Below are positions 22,031 to 30,572 of a stretch of DNA of 34,833 bases, piece by piece (the first letter of the stretch is position 1; each line of letters starts with the position of its first letter). Origin of the DNA: an uncultured Clostridium sp. (GTDB lineage Bacteria; Bacillota; Clostridia; TANB77; CAG-508); NCBI GenBank assembly GCA_948472955.1, contig CAOKVW010000009.1, forward strand, positions 1 to 34,833, in the 5' to 3' direction. The notes beneath the pieces are model-generated. The model made no database searches. It was not told the DNA's origin and saw nothing but the letters and a program-made list of their open reading frames with translations. Both the position numbers and the translations under genes were made by a program.

Positions 22031-23101
22031 TTGAAATTTATTACCTATCAACAATATATAGAATACTTAAGAAACAACAAAAATCTAAAATTAAAAGAAA
22101 AAGATGTTACTTATCAGATTTATCCATTAGAGGAAAATGAAATTTATCATCCCAAACGAATAGAAACAATTGATAAAAAACATGATAAAATGTTTCGTCA
22201 TATTCTAAGCAGAAAAAAAGAAATGATACATTTTTTAAATGAGTTTTTAGGATTAAAACAAACCATAAAGCCAGAGCAACTCATGCAATGTCATACCGAT
22301 TTCATAACCAAACAATACAAAGAAAAGCATTGTGACCTTATTTATCAATTGAAACAAAAACCAGTGTATTTTTTAGTAGAGCATCAAAGTACCATAGACC
22401 AAGATATGCCATTAAGGATATGGGAATATGTGGGTCAAATTATGAGAAAAGAAAGTATTGTGCAAAAAACTTATTTAAGGAAAGACAAAGTATATCCAGT
22501 GGTAGTGCCAATTGTTATTTATACGGGATTTCAAAAATGGAAGGTTAAAACAAATTTTGCACAAAGTCAGTATCAATCACCAAATTATGAAGATTATAAA
22601 ATTAATTTAGAATATAATTTAATAGCCGTACAAGATTATACATTAGAAGAATTGTTAGAGAAGAAAACTTTATTTGCTAGTATTATGATAATTGAAAAAT
22701 GCAGGGGACTTGAGGAATTAAGTCAACAAATCAATAAAATTGTAGAGGTGATAGATGACCCAAAAGATTTGGAAGCATTAGCAGAAATTATTACGAATAT
22801 TATCGTATTTCGTATTGGTCAAGAAAAGGCAAAGCAATTATTAGAGAAAATAAGAAGAAAGGGGGAATTAGGTATGAGTCCGGTAACTAAAATGTTATTT
22901 GATTTAGAGTATAAGAATTGGAAAAAGGGTTTGAGAGAGGGAATCAAAAAAGGAAAGGAAGAAGGCATAAAAGATGGTAAGATAAAAACCATTAAAAATA
23001 TGATACAAAGTGGCGAGTCAGAAGAAAAAATTATAAAATATACAGAAATTAGTAAGGAAGAACTAAGGCAGATAAAAAGAAAATTGATTGCTTCTTGCTA
23101 A
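22031..23101 (+). CDS. Rpn-family PD-(D/E)XK nuclease / putative transposase, copy 1
   Basis: A 356-residue Rpn (PF04754-type) nuclease. The N-terminal PD-(D/E)XK domain has HDKMF (residues 51-55), Asp102 in CDLIYQ and the Glu117-x-Gln119 pair in VEHQST, which are the metal-binding residues of the fold. Family members cleave DNA and promote RecA-independent recombination; E. coli relatives act in phage defence. After residue about 280 comes a Lys/Gly-rich, helical C-terminal part (GIKKGKEEGIKDGK...). The start is TTG with AGAAGG upstream. An internal AAAGGGGG and ATG at 22874 could start a separate C-terminal protein. A perfect promoter precedes it and a terminator follows, so it is a single-gene unit. 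A paralogue lies at 32919. Confidence 0.85.
   Translation: MKFITYQQYIEYLRNNKNLKLKEKDVTYQIYPLEENEIYHPKRIETIDKKHDKMFRHILSRKKEMIHFLNEFLGLKQTIKPEQLMQCHTDFITKQYKEKHCDLIYQLKQKPVYFLVEHQSTIDQDMPLRIWEYVGQIMRKESIVQKTYLRKDKVYPVVVPIVIYTGFQKWKVKTNFAQSQYQSPNYEDYKINLEYNLIAVQDYTLEELLEKKTLFASIMIIEKCRGLEELSQQINKIVEVIDDPKDLEALAEIITNIIVFRIGQEKAKQLLEKIRRKGELGMSPVTKMLFDLEYKNWKKGLREGIKKGKEEGIKDGKIKTIKNMIQSGESEEKIIKYTEISKEELRQIKRKLIASC
22874..23101 (+). CDS. Possible internally initiated C-terminal small protein of Rpn copy 1
   Basis: Inside the Rpn gene, AAAGGGGG (22858-22865) stands 8 bases before an in-frame ATG. It would give a 75-residue protein identical to the C-terminal tail (MSPVTKMLFDLEYKN...). In E. coli rpn genes a similar internal start makes an inhibitor of the full-length toxin. 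This is inference from position and ribosome-site strength; translation has not been shown. The full gene remains the main reading. Confidence 0.4.
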   Translation: MSPVTKMLFDLEYKNWKKGLREGIKKGKEEGIKDGKIKTIKNMIQSGESEEKIIKYTEISKEELRQIKRKLIASC

Positions 23102-23111
23102 TAGAAAAATG

Positions 23112-23147
23112 CAAACAGTTAACCGAATATTAAGAATTCGGTTTTTT
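23112..23147 (+). terminator. Intrinsic terminator after Rpn copy 1
   Basis: An 8-bp stem (AACCGAAT with ATTCGGTT) and 7-base loop are followed by a run of T. Confidence 0.85.
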
Positions 23148-23216
23148 TCTATTGAAAAATAAAGAAAAATATAGTAGAATGAAGCAAACAAGTATTAGGA
23201 AAGGAATTACGTAAAA

Positions 23217-24023
23217 ATGAGGTATGAAAACAACCCAGATAAATTAGAAAAAATCAGACTCGTAAAAAACAACTATTATGTGGTATTAGATTTTGATGGA
23301 ACGATAACCAGTTCTGACAGTCTTGATTCATGGATGGCAATCATAGACTTTGAAATCTATGGAGAAGAGTGCAAAAAAGAGATAGAACAATTGAATGCAA
23401 AATATAAGCCCATAGAATCAGATTATGAATTAGATTATGATATAAAAAAACAGCATATGGCAGACTGGTATCAAAAAAGTATGGATATCTTATACAAATA
23501 CCAATTGACATTCTCTAAATTACAAAAAGCATTGCAAAAGGAAAAACTAAAGCTTAGAAAAGGAGCAAAAGAATTTTTAAAAAATTTACAGGAGAGGAAA
23601 ATACCAGTCATTATCTTGTCAGCTGGTATCAAAAATACCATAGAAGAATTTTTGAAAAGGCAAAAATGTTATTATGATAATATCTATATTATCAGTAATG
23701 AGATTGAATTTAAGGAAGATAACATGCAAGAATTTACTGGTAGGGTTCTCCATTCTATGAATAAGGGACTAGAAGGGAATTTGCCACAGCATTTACGAGA
23801 TAGGATAAACCAAAAGGAATATGCCGTTTTATGTGGGGATATCATCGAAGATATACAGATGGTGAATCAGGAAGATTTAGATAAAACCATAACAATAGGA
23901 TTTATAAATAGTAGAGAAAGTGAAAATTTAAGATTTTATCAGGAAAATTATGATATCGTATTAACAAAAGAGGATGCTTGTTTTCAAGAAGTAGAAAAAA
24001 TAATATTACGATTTATAGCTTAA
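23217..24023 (+). CDS. HAD-superfamily phosphatase, pyrimidine 5'-nucleotidase (UMPH-1/cN-III)-like
   Basis: A 268-residue HAD hydrolase. Motif I is LDFDGTITSSDS (about residue 23; the first Asp is the nucleophile). Motif II is VIILSAGIKNT (about 135). The HAD acid motif IV lies in VLCGDIIEDIQMV (about 205). The stretches LRKGAKEFLKNL, IYIISNEIEF, GRVLHSMNKG and the closing TIGFIN and YDIVLTKED follow the eukaryote-type cytosolic 5'-nucleotidase III pattern, which removes phosphate from UMP/CMP. Substrate in this organism is unproven. The ATG at 23217 has AGGAAAGGAA upstream at slightly long spacing. It is separated from the Rpn gene by a terminator and followed by a family C element. Confidence 0.7.
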   Translation: MRYENNPDKLEKIRLVKNNYYVVLDFDGTITSSDSLDSWMAIIDFEIYGEECKKEIEQLNAKYKPIESDYELDYDIKKQHMADWYQKSMDILYKYQLTFSKLQKALQKEKLKLRKGAKEFLKNLQERKIPVIILSAGIKNTIEEFLKRQKCYYDNIYIISNEIEFKEDNMQEFTGRVLHSMNKGLEGNLPQHLRDRINQKEYAVLCGDIIEDIQMVNQEDLDKTITIGFINSRESENLRFYQENYDIVLTKEDACFQEVEKIILRFIA

Positions 24024-24034
24024 ATAAAAAAATT

Positions 24035-24154
24035 AAATTTATTATTATTTTTTATAAAGTGACTCCCAACTGCGAACAAACTGTAACTGAAGTAACAGTT
24101 TGTAATCTTGTTGGTCCCCCCGAATTGTCACTTTATAAAAAATATAATAAATTT
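24035..24154. repeat. Structured hairpin element, family C, copy 2
   Basis: Matches copy 1 (7391-7507) in architecture: arms AAATTTATTAT..., then GTGAC/GTCAC (24059-24063 with 24127-24131), CCAAC/GTTGG (24066-24070 with 24110-24114), and a 9-bp stem ACAAACTGT/ACAGTTTGT (24076-24084 with 24095-24103). Spacings between the stems are the same as in copy 1, and substitutions in the stems are compensated. Confidence 0.8.
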
Positions 24155-24197
24155 AGTATAGAAAATATAGTAGCAAAATAATAAAAAGGAAAGGAAG

Positions 24198-24890
24198 ATG
24201 TGTAAAATGAAGAAATTTGGCAATGTATTATGGGGAATTGTATTAATTGTAGTGGGGGTTATTTTTGGACTAAATGCTGTAGGATTAACAGATATTAATG
24301 TGTTCTTTCGAGGTTGGTGGACTTTATTTATTATTGTACCAAGTTTTATTGAATTATTTAGAAACACCAATAAAATGTGGAGTTTCATATGGTTAGTAAT
24401 AGGAATTGTGTTATTACTATGTGCCCAAAATATTTTATCTTTTAGCCTAATCGGAAAATTAATCTTTCCCTTTATTTTAGTTATGATAGGAATTAGTATC
24501 ATTTTTAAAGATACATTTAACAAAAAAATAGCAGACACAATCAGAACACTAAATAGCAATAAAGGTGATTTTGAGGAATATTGTGCTACTTTTGGAAGTC
24601 AACAAAGTGATTTTTCTGGGCAACAGTTTCACGGAGCGAATTTAGATGCTGTATTTGGAAGTGTAGAATTAGACATTTCAAAAGCAATCATCCAAGCAGA
24701 CCAAGTCATCAATGCGAATGCTATTTTTGGAGGAATTGAGATAAGAGTGCCAACAGGAGTTAATATCAAAGTAAAATCAACACCAATTTTTGGAGGAGTT
24801 AGTAACAAAGTTAAAACCGAATACAACGAAAGTTTGCCAACTATCTATATTAATAGTGTGGCTATGTTTGGAGGTGTTGAGATAAAATGA
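24198..24890 (+). CDS. LiaF-like membrane protein
   Basis: A membrane protein of about 230 residues. The N-terminal half has four hydrophobic segments (GNVLWGIVLIVVGVIFGLNA, WTLFIIVPSFIELF, FIWLVIGIVLLLCA, FPFILVMIGISIIF), as in LiaI/LiaF-type proteins. The C-terminal half (about 135-230) is the repetitive beta domain with FGSVELD, NAIFGGIEIRVP, TPIFGGVSNK and AMFGGVEIK. LiaF proteins dampen the LiaRS cell-envelope stress system in Bacillus. No LiaRS pair is visible here. The start could be 24198 or, three codons later, 24207; GGAAAGGAAG covers both. The next gene overlaps by four bases (ATGA). Confidence 0.75.
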   Translation: MCKMKKFGNVLWGIVLIVVGVIFGLNAVGLTDINVFFRGWWTLFIIVPSFIELFRNTNKMWSFIWLVIGIVLLLCAQNILSFSLIGKLIFPFILVMIGISIIFKDTFNKKIADTIRTLNSNKGDFEEYCATFGSQQSDFSGQQFHGANLDAVFGSVELDISKAIIQADQVINANAIFGGIEIRVPTGVNIKVKSTPIFGGVSNKVKTEYNESLPTIYINSVAMFGGVEIK

Positions 24891-25738
24891 CATCTTTTCA
24901 AAAAGTAATTAAATATGGAGCAATTGCATTGGCTATTTATTTGTGCTTTATGATTATTGGTGTGATTATCACTACTATTACTGCTATTTTTGGTATTACA
25001 GTAGGACTGGAAATGTTTGAAAATAGTAGTAATGAGGCTATGATAACAAAATGGGAGCAGGAATATTCAGATATTACGAGTTTGGATATTGATTTAGATG
25101 TCTGTAAATTAGTCATCAAAAAGGGAGATACTTTGAAGGTAACTGCGTCTGAGGTTTCTGACAAATTTCATTGTAAAGTAGAAGGAAAGAACCTAAAAAT
25201 AGAAGATGAAAATTATCATACACATTTTTTTCATCACATAGAAGATGTGAAATCACAAATTACTATTTATATCCCAGAAGACATGAATTTTGATGAGATT
25301 ACGATAGAAACAGGGGTAAACGAAACCAATATCGAATATCTAAAGGCAGATAAAGTAAATCTAGAGATGGGTGTTGGGAAATATCAAATTGATTCTCTTT
25401 TTGCTAAATATGCTAAAATAGAGGCAGGAGCAGGAGAAGCTAATATTGCTAATAGTGATATCGAGGAATTAAAATTAAATGGCGGAATTGGAAAATTAGA
25501 TTTTACTGGCAAAATTACAAAAACAGCAGATATTGAGTGTGGTGTTGGAGAGTTAGATATTAATTTAGTTGGTCAATCTAGTGATTATCAAATAAAGGCC
25601 AAGACAGGATTAGGAAATTTTAAAGTAGATGGACAAAAGGTTAGTGATAAACAAACCATAGGTAATGGAGAGGTTATTGTTAAGGTAGAGGCTGGTGTAG
25701 GAGAGACGGTTGTAGATTTTAAAAATGAGGTAGATTAA
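24887..25738 (+). CDS. DUF4097-type membrane-anchored beta-helix protein
   Basis: A 283-residue protein with one N-terminal membrane segment (residues about 12-38, AIALAIYLCFMIIGVIITTI) and a long outer repeat domain of short beta-strands (ITIYIPEDMNFDEITIETG, VNLEMGVGKYQID, AKIEAGAGEANIANS, IEELKLNGGIGKLDF, DIECGVGELDINL). This is the adhesin-like DUF4097 pattern often encoded beside LiaF/PspC-type envelope-stress proteins. It overlaps the previous gene by ATGA, so translation is coupled. The SNF2 helicase starts 13 bases downstream. Function is likely envelope related; no enzyme motif is visible. Confidence 0.7.
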   Translation: MTSFQKVIKYGAIALAIYLCFMIIGVIITTITAIFGITVGLEMFENSSNEAMITKWEQEYSDITSLDIDLDVCKLVIKKGDTLKVTASEVSDKFHCKVEGKNLKIEDENYHTHFFHHIEDVKSQITIYIPEDMNFDEITIETGVNETNIEYLKADKVNLEMGVGKYQIDSLFAKYAKIEAGAGEANIANSDIEELKLNGGIGKLDFTGKITKTADIECGVGELDINLVGQSSDYQIKAKTGLGNFKVDGQKVSDKQTIGNGEVIVKVEAGVGETVVDFKNEVD

Positions 25739-25751
25739 GGAGCTAATAAAC

Positions 25752-28700
25752 ATGATTATTGATGTAGTAGATTTAAATTTTGAAATACTTAATTTTAGTA
25801 GAAGATATGATCCATCCAGATATAGAAGAGGAAGAAATTTATATAATAGCGGTCTCATTACTGTTATAAGTGTTGACAAAAAGGACGAAAAAAATTACAC
25901 AATTAAAGCATCTGTGGAAGGAAATTATGATAGATATACTACTACTTTAGCAATCACTGGAAATATGATAAAAGAAAGTACATGTACTTGTGAAGATTAT
26001 TATAATGGAAATCTATGCAAACACATAATAGCTACTTCAATGGAGGTAATAGGACCACATTATGCTAGTACAAAAGAGGGAAGAAAGAAACTTGAAGAAA
26101 AGGAAAAAGAAGAGGTAAGAAAAAGGTTAGAAGAAATTAGAATACAACAAGAACAAGAAGGAAAAAGACGTCAATATGAAAATAAATACTATAGTGGATT
26201 AAGAACAATAGAATTATATCAAAAGAATTCGAATGAAAGAACCGCCCATACACTTGATTTGACTGAATTATATGAAGAAACAAAGGAACTAAAAAAGAGA
26301 AATACAGGAGAACTTGCAACTGCTGTAAAACTAGAATATTATGCAGAAATAGAAAATTCAGAGACTTTAAAATTATCTTTTAAAATAGGACAAACAAGAA
26401 TGTATGTATTAAATAATATTTGTGAATTTTACCAAGCCTATCAAAATGAATCAGAATTATATTATGGAAAACAATTAAGATTTATTCCTAAAAGGGAAAA
26501 TTTCACAGAAGATTCACAAGAAATATTTGATTATATTATCAAATATGCAGAAATGATAGATTACAACAATCGATATAATGATAATAGAATGGCTAATTCT
26601 TTTCATAAATCTATCTACATGATGGGAGACAATATCAACAAATTTTTGGATTTAAGTAAAAATAAAGGACTTTGGGTTCATTCCTATTATAATGGTAATT
26701 CTAAATATGAATTTACAGACCAGAAATTAGATATAGCTTGTATTTTAACAAAAGAAAAAGTGCAGATACCTAACTATGATTATTGGTATCAAGATAAAGT
26801 AGAAGAAAGTGAAGAATATGTCTTAAAATTAAATATGCAGAAGTATTCCATTTTGGTATCTAACACAAAAATATATATTTTTTATCAGGATAAAATTTAC
26901 ACCATGGAGAAAAATGAAAATCTTACAAAATTATTTGCATTATTCGAAGGGCAAGACCAAATACTAATTCCAGAAGATCGATTAGATGATTTTAAAGAAT
27001 ATGTTGTACCAAAAATTAAATATTTGAAAACAGAGAACTTACCAACAGAAATAGTAAAAGAAGGTCTAGTGGTTAACCAATTAGCATCTAAAATTTTATT
27101 GGATGTAGATGACAGAGGAAATATTATGCTAGAATTAAAATTTTGCTATTTGGATTATGAGTTTAACATATTAGAAAACGAATATCAAACATATGTGAAA
27201 CAAAATAATATTATTCGAGATGTGCCAGCTGAAACAGAAGTTATTAAGAGAATCTTTATAGATGGATTTGAACTTGTTTCTGGAAAAAATCACTTTATTA
27301 TGAAAAATCCAGATGCTATGTATCAATTTTTATTACATAAAATCGAAGGCTATATGAATGATTACGAAGTTTTAGCAACCGATCAATTTAAGAATAAACA
27401 AATCAAGCAACCTAAGATTTCAAATATTGGAATAAAAATAGATAATGGATTATTAGAATTAGATATTTCAAAAATTAACATAGATATTAGTGAGATAAAA
27501 GATATTTTAAAAGACTATCATGTTAAGAAAAAGTATCATAAATTAAAAAACGGAGATTTTTTAGATTTATCAAACAATCAAGATTTGAATTTATTGGATG
27601 AAATGACAACAACATTAGACATAGATTATAGTAAAGTAGAAGAAGGAATTATTAATCTTCCTATCAATAGAAGCTTTTATTTAGAAAAACTAGTGAATTC
27701 AAATCAGGAAATTCATGTTGCTAGAAATGAAAAATTTACAGAACTAATAAATAGTATAGAAAATTCAGAAATTTCGAATAACATTAAAATAAATCAAGAA
27801 TTTGAAGGAAAATTAAGAGATTATCAAAAAGTAGGGTATAAATGGTTAAAAACTTTGGAAATGTATAAATTCGGAGGAATTCTAGCAGATGATATGGGAT
27901 TAGGAAAAACCTTGCAAGTGATTGCATTATTAAAATCAGAAGCGGAATCTAAAAATCGAACCACATCGATTGTAGTATGTCCAAGTACTTTAGTACTTAA
28001 TTGGAGAGCAGAGATTGAAAAATGGTGTAATTCAATTAAAGTATTAGTTGTTAAGGGAACTGCTGAAGAAAGAGCAGAAAATTTGAAACATTATCAAGAT
28101 TATGATTTAATTATTACATCTTATGATTTACTAAAAAGAGATGTTGAAAACTATGAAGATAAAAATTTTAAATTTATTATTGCAGATGAAGCACAATATA
28201 TAAAAAATTCATCTACTCAAAATGCAACCTCATTGAAAAGTTTAAAAGGGGAAACGAAATTTGCTTTAACAGGTACACCAATTGAAAATTCAATAGCAGA
28301 ACTATGGTCTATCTTTGATTTTATTATGCCAGGATATTTATACAATTATCATAAATTTAAGAAAAAATTTGAGGAACCGATATTAAAAGCAGAAGATCAA
28401 GAAGCATTAAAAAGGTTAAAAAAATTGATTCGTCCCTTTATTTTAAGAAGGGTAAAAAAAGATGTTTTAACAGAATTGCCAGAAAAAAATATAACAGTTA
28501 TGAAAAATGAGATGGAAAAGGAACAAGAAAAAATATATCTATCCTATTTGGCTCAAACAAGAAAAGAAATAGCAGAAGAATTAAGTGATAGTAGTTTTGA
28601 AAAGAGTAAATTTAAAATTCTTATGTTACTTACTAGACTAAGACAAATTTGTTGCCATCCAAGTTTGTTTTTGGAAAACTATAAAGGTAGTAGTGGAAAA

Positions 28701-29204
28701 TTAAAACAATGTATAGATTTAGTAATAGATGCCATAGAATCAGGTCATAAAATCTTAATTTTTTCTAGTTATACATCAGTATTTGAGATATTAGAAAAAG
28801 AACTCAATCAATTAGGTATAGAATATTTTAAATTAGTAGGAAACACACCAGTCAGCAAAAGAATTGAAATGGTTGATGATTTTAATAATAATGAATCAGT
28901 AAAAATATTTTTGATTTCTTTAAAAGCTGGGGGAACTGGCTTGAATTTGACATCAGCAGATGTGGTTATTCATTATGACCCATGGTGGAATGTGTCAAGC
29001 GAAAATCAAGCAACTGATAGAGCTTATAGAATTGGTCAAAAAAATAGTGTTCAAGTGTATAAACTAATTACCAATAATTCGATTGAAGAAAAAATAAATA
29101 AAATGCAAGAGAGAAAAGAAAAACTTTCAAAAGATGTACTTTCAACAGAAGAAACATTTATTAATAAAATGTCAAAAGAAGAAATTTTAGATTTATTTGA
29201 ATAA
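25752..29204 (+). CDS. SNF2-family DEAD/DEAH helicase with SWIM zinc finger
   Basis: A 1150-residue SWI2/SNF2 ATPase. The N-terminal part has a SWIM zinc finger (CTCEDYYNGNLCKH, about residues 78-91), a coiled Glu/Lys region (about 110-140), and a SNF2-associated middle part (to about 680). The helicase core has Walker A DDMGLGKT (about 713), DEAQ box (about 811), TGTPIENS (about 837), and the C-terminal lobe with SLKAGGTGLNLT (about 1055) and QATDRAYRIGQ (about 1088). It translocates on double-stranded DNA using ATP and probably remodels protein-DNA complexes; the exact role in Firmicutes is not known. It lies 13 bp after the DUF4097 gene, with AGGAGC as a weak site. It has no methylase or nuclease neighbour, so a restriction or DISARM-type role is not supported. 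Confidence 0.9.
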   Translation: MIIDVVDLNFEILNFSRRYDPSRYRRGRNLYNSGLITVISVDKKDEKNYTIKASVEGNYDRYTTTLAITGNMIKESTCTCEDYYNGNLCKHIIATSMEVIGPHYASTKEGRKKLEEKEKEEVRKRLEEIRIQQEQEGKRRQYENKYYSGLRTIELYQKNSNERTAHTLDLTELYEETKELKKRNTGELATAVKLEYYAEIENSETLKLSFKIGQTRMYVLNNICEFYQAYQNESELYYGKQLRFIPKRENFTEDSQEIFDYIIKYAEMIDYNNRYNDNRMANSFHKSIYMMGDNINKFLDLSKNKGLWVHSYYNGNSKYEFTDQKLDIACILTKEKVQIPNYDYWYQDKVEESEEYVLKLNMQKYSILVSNTKIYIFYQDKIYTMEKNENLTKLFALFEGQDQILIPEDRLDDFKEYVVPKIKYLKTENLPTEIVKEGLVVNQLASKILLDVDDRGNIMLELKFCYLDYEFNILENEYQTYVKQNNIIRDVPAETEVIKRIFIDGFELVSGKNHFIMKNPDAMYQFLLHKIEGYMNDYEVLATDQFKNKQIKQPKISNIGIKIDNGLLELDISKINIDISEIKDILKDYHVKKKYHKLKNGDFLDLSNNQDLNLLDEMTTTLDIDYSKVEEGIINLPINRSFYLEKLVNSNQEIHVARNEKFTELINSIENSEISNNIKINQEFEGKLRDYQKVGYKWLKTLEMYKFGGILADDMGLGKTLQVIALLKSEAESKNRTTSIVVCPSTLVLNWRAEIEKWCNSIKVLVVKGTAEERAENLKHYQDYDLIITSYDLLKRDVENYEDKNFKFIIADEAQYIKNSSTQNATSLKSLKGETKFALTGTPIENSIAELWSIFDFIMPGYLYNYHKFKKKFEEPILKAEDQEALKRLKKLIRPFILRRVKKDVLTELPEKNITVMKNEMEKEQEKIYLSYLAQTRKEIAEELSDSSFEKSKFKILMLLTRLRQICCHPSLFLENYKGSSGKLKQCIDLVIDAIESGHKILIFSSYTSVFEILEKELNQLGIEYFKLVGNTPVSKRIEMVDDFNNNESVKIFLISLKAGGTGLNLTSADVVIHYDPWWNVSSENQATDRAYRIGQKNSVQVYKLITNNSIEEKINKMQERKEKLSKDVLSTEETFINKMSKEEILDLFE

Positions 29205-29268
29205 AATACCATATTTAGTCTAAAGTTTGATACTAGTAAATTATTTTAGAAAGAAATGAGGAATGAAA

Positions 29269-30408
29269 ATGAAGAAAATTGCCATTTTTGGCTCAACTGG
29301 TTCTATTGGAGAAAGTACACTAAATGTTGTTCGAGAAAATCCTGATTTATTTCAAGTGGTTACCTTAGTGGCAGGAAAAAATATCAAGAAATTAATCGAG
29401 CAAATTCAAGAGTTTAAGCCTCAAAATGTTTATATTACAGCTGAAGAAAATGCGAATCAAATACAAGAATTATATCCTAATTTACATGTTTATCATGGGA
29501 AAGAAGGAATGGAGAAAATTTCGCAATTAACGGATTTTGATATAGGTGTATCAGCTTTAGTAGGGGTTGCTGGCTTACAACCAACTTATAACATGATAAG
29601 AAATGGAAAAACAGTAGCATTAGCCAATAAAGAGGTATTAGTAGCTGGTGGAAAACTAATTATGGACACAGCTAAAAAGAACAATGCTACTTTATTAACT
29701 GTGGATAGTGAACATAGTGCGATTATGCAATGTTTACAAGGTGAAAAACAAAATAAAATTGATAAGATTTTATTAACAGCTTCCGGAGGACCATTTTTTG
29801 ATAAAGAAATTACAGATGCTATCACAGTAGAGCAAGCTTTAAATCATCCAACTTGGAAGATGGGACCTAAAGTAACTATTGATTCTTCTACTATGATGAA
29901 TAAAGGGTTTGAGGTGATTGAAGCCAAATGGTTATTTGATGTAGAACCAAGTCAAATACAAGTAGTGGTACATCGTAAAAGTATTGTACATTCTATGGTA
30001 CAATTTCAAGATGGAACGATTATGGCAAATTTGGGACCAAAATCGATGCAAATACCAATTGCGTACGCTTTAAATTATCCGAATCGTTTAAGCAATCATA
30101 TTGAAAAAATCGATTTATTTGAAATTGCTGAGTTAGCATTTGAAAAACCAGATTTAGAGAAATTCCAATGCTTGCAATTAGCTTTTGAAGCGATTGAGAA
30201 GGGGCATAGTTATCAAGTGGTATTAAATGCTGCCAATGAAATTTTAGTAGATGCTTTTTTAAATAAAAAGAGTACTTATAAACAAATTTCAAAAGGAATT
30301 AAAAAGATGCTGGATGCTCATAATTTAATGGAATTAAACACGGTTGAGGAAATTTTAGCATTAGACCACAAGGTAAAAGAAGAGACAAAAAGAATGATAG
30401 AATATTAA
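29269..30408 (+). CDS. dxr: 1-deoxy-D-xylulose 5-phosphate reductoisomerase
   Basis: The enzyme makes 2-C-methyl-D-erythritol 4-phosphate in the non-mevalonate isoprenoid pathway, using NADPH and a divalent metal. The 379-residue protein shows the NADPH fold IAIFGSTGSIGEST (residues 4-17), NKEVLVAGG (about 121), the metal-binding DSEHSAIMQCL (about 146), SGGPF (about 170), and HPTWKMGPKVTIDSSTMMNK (about 195), followed by the C-terminal helical domain. I chose ATG 29269 because TGAGGA stands at the right distance; the ATG two codons earlier is too close. Usually it is near cdsA/rseP; here it is alone, downstream of the helicase gene and followed by a family B repeat. Confidence 0.95.
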   Translation: MKKIAIFGSTGSIGESTLNVVRENPDLFQVVTLVAGKNIKKLIEQIQEFKPQNVYITAEENANQIQELYPNLHVYHGKEGMEKISQLTDFDIGVSALVGVAGLQPTYNMIRNGKTVALANKEVLVAGGKLIMDTAKKNNATLLTVDSEHSAIMQCLQGEKQNKIDKILLTASGGPFFDKEITDAITVEQALNHPTWKMGPKVTIDSSTMMNKGFEVIEAKWLFDVEPSQIQVVVHRKSIVHSMVQFQDGTIMANLGPKSMQIPIAYALNYPNRLSNHIEKIDLFEIAELAFEKPDLEKFQCLQLAFEAIEKGHSYQVVLNAANEILVDAFLNKKSTYKQISKGIKKMLDAHNLMELNTVEEILALDHKVKEETKRMIEY

Positions 30409-30411
30409 TGA

Positions 30412-30564
30412 TTTCAACTAAGATATTATGTATTATTTTTGCAACACCGCGTAAGCGACTAAACGAGCGAAAGCGAGTGCGATTGGAACAACCATCCACA
30501 TTTAAATTAGGAAGGTTGCGACACACAAGGTGTAAAAAAATAATACATAATAGCTTAGTTGAAA
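30412..30564. repeat. GC-cored hairpin element, family B, copy 2
   Basis: A 153-bp element fills the space between dxr and the convergent DUF4130 gene. The arms (from TTTCAACTAAG at 30412 to CTTAGTTGAAA ending at 30564) pair with one mismatch over about 29 bp. The core carries ACACCGCGTAAGCGACTAAA and the CAACC/GGTTG stem, as in copy 1 at 12976-13113 but reversed. Being between convergent ends, it may also serve as a terminator. Confidence 0.85.
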
Positions 30565-30572
30565 AATAAAAA

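Noticed and set aside
25752..29204. SNF2 helicase as part of a DISARM, restriction or other known defence system
   Set aside because: No methylase, nuclease or defence partner lies beside it; its neighbours are envelope-type proteins.
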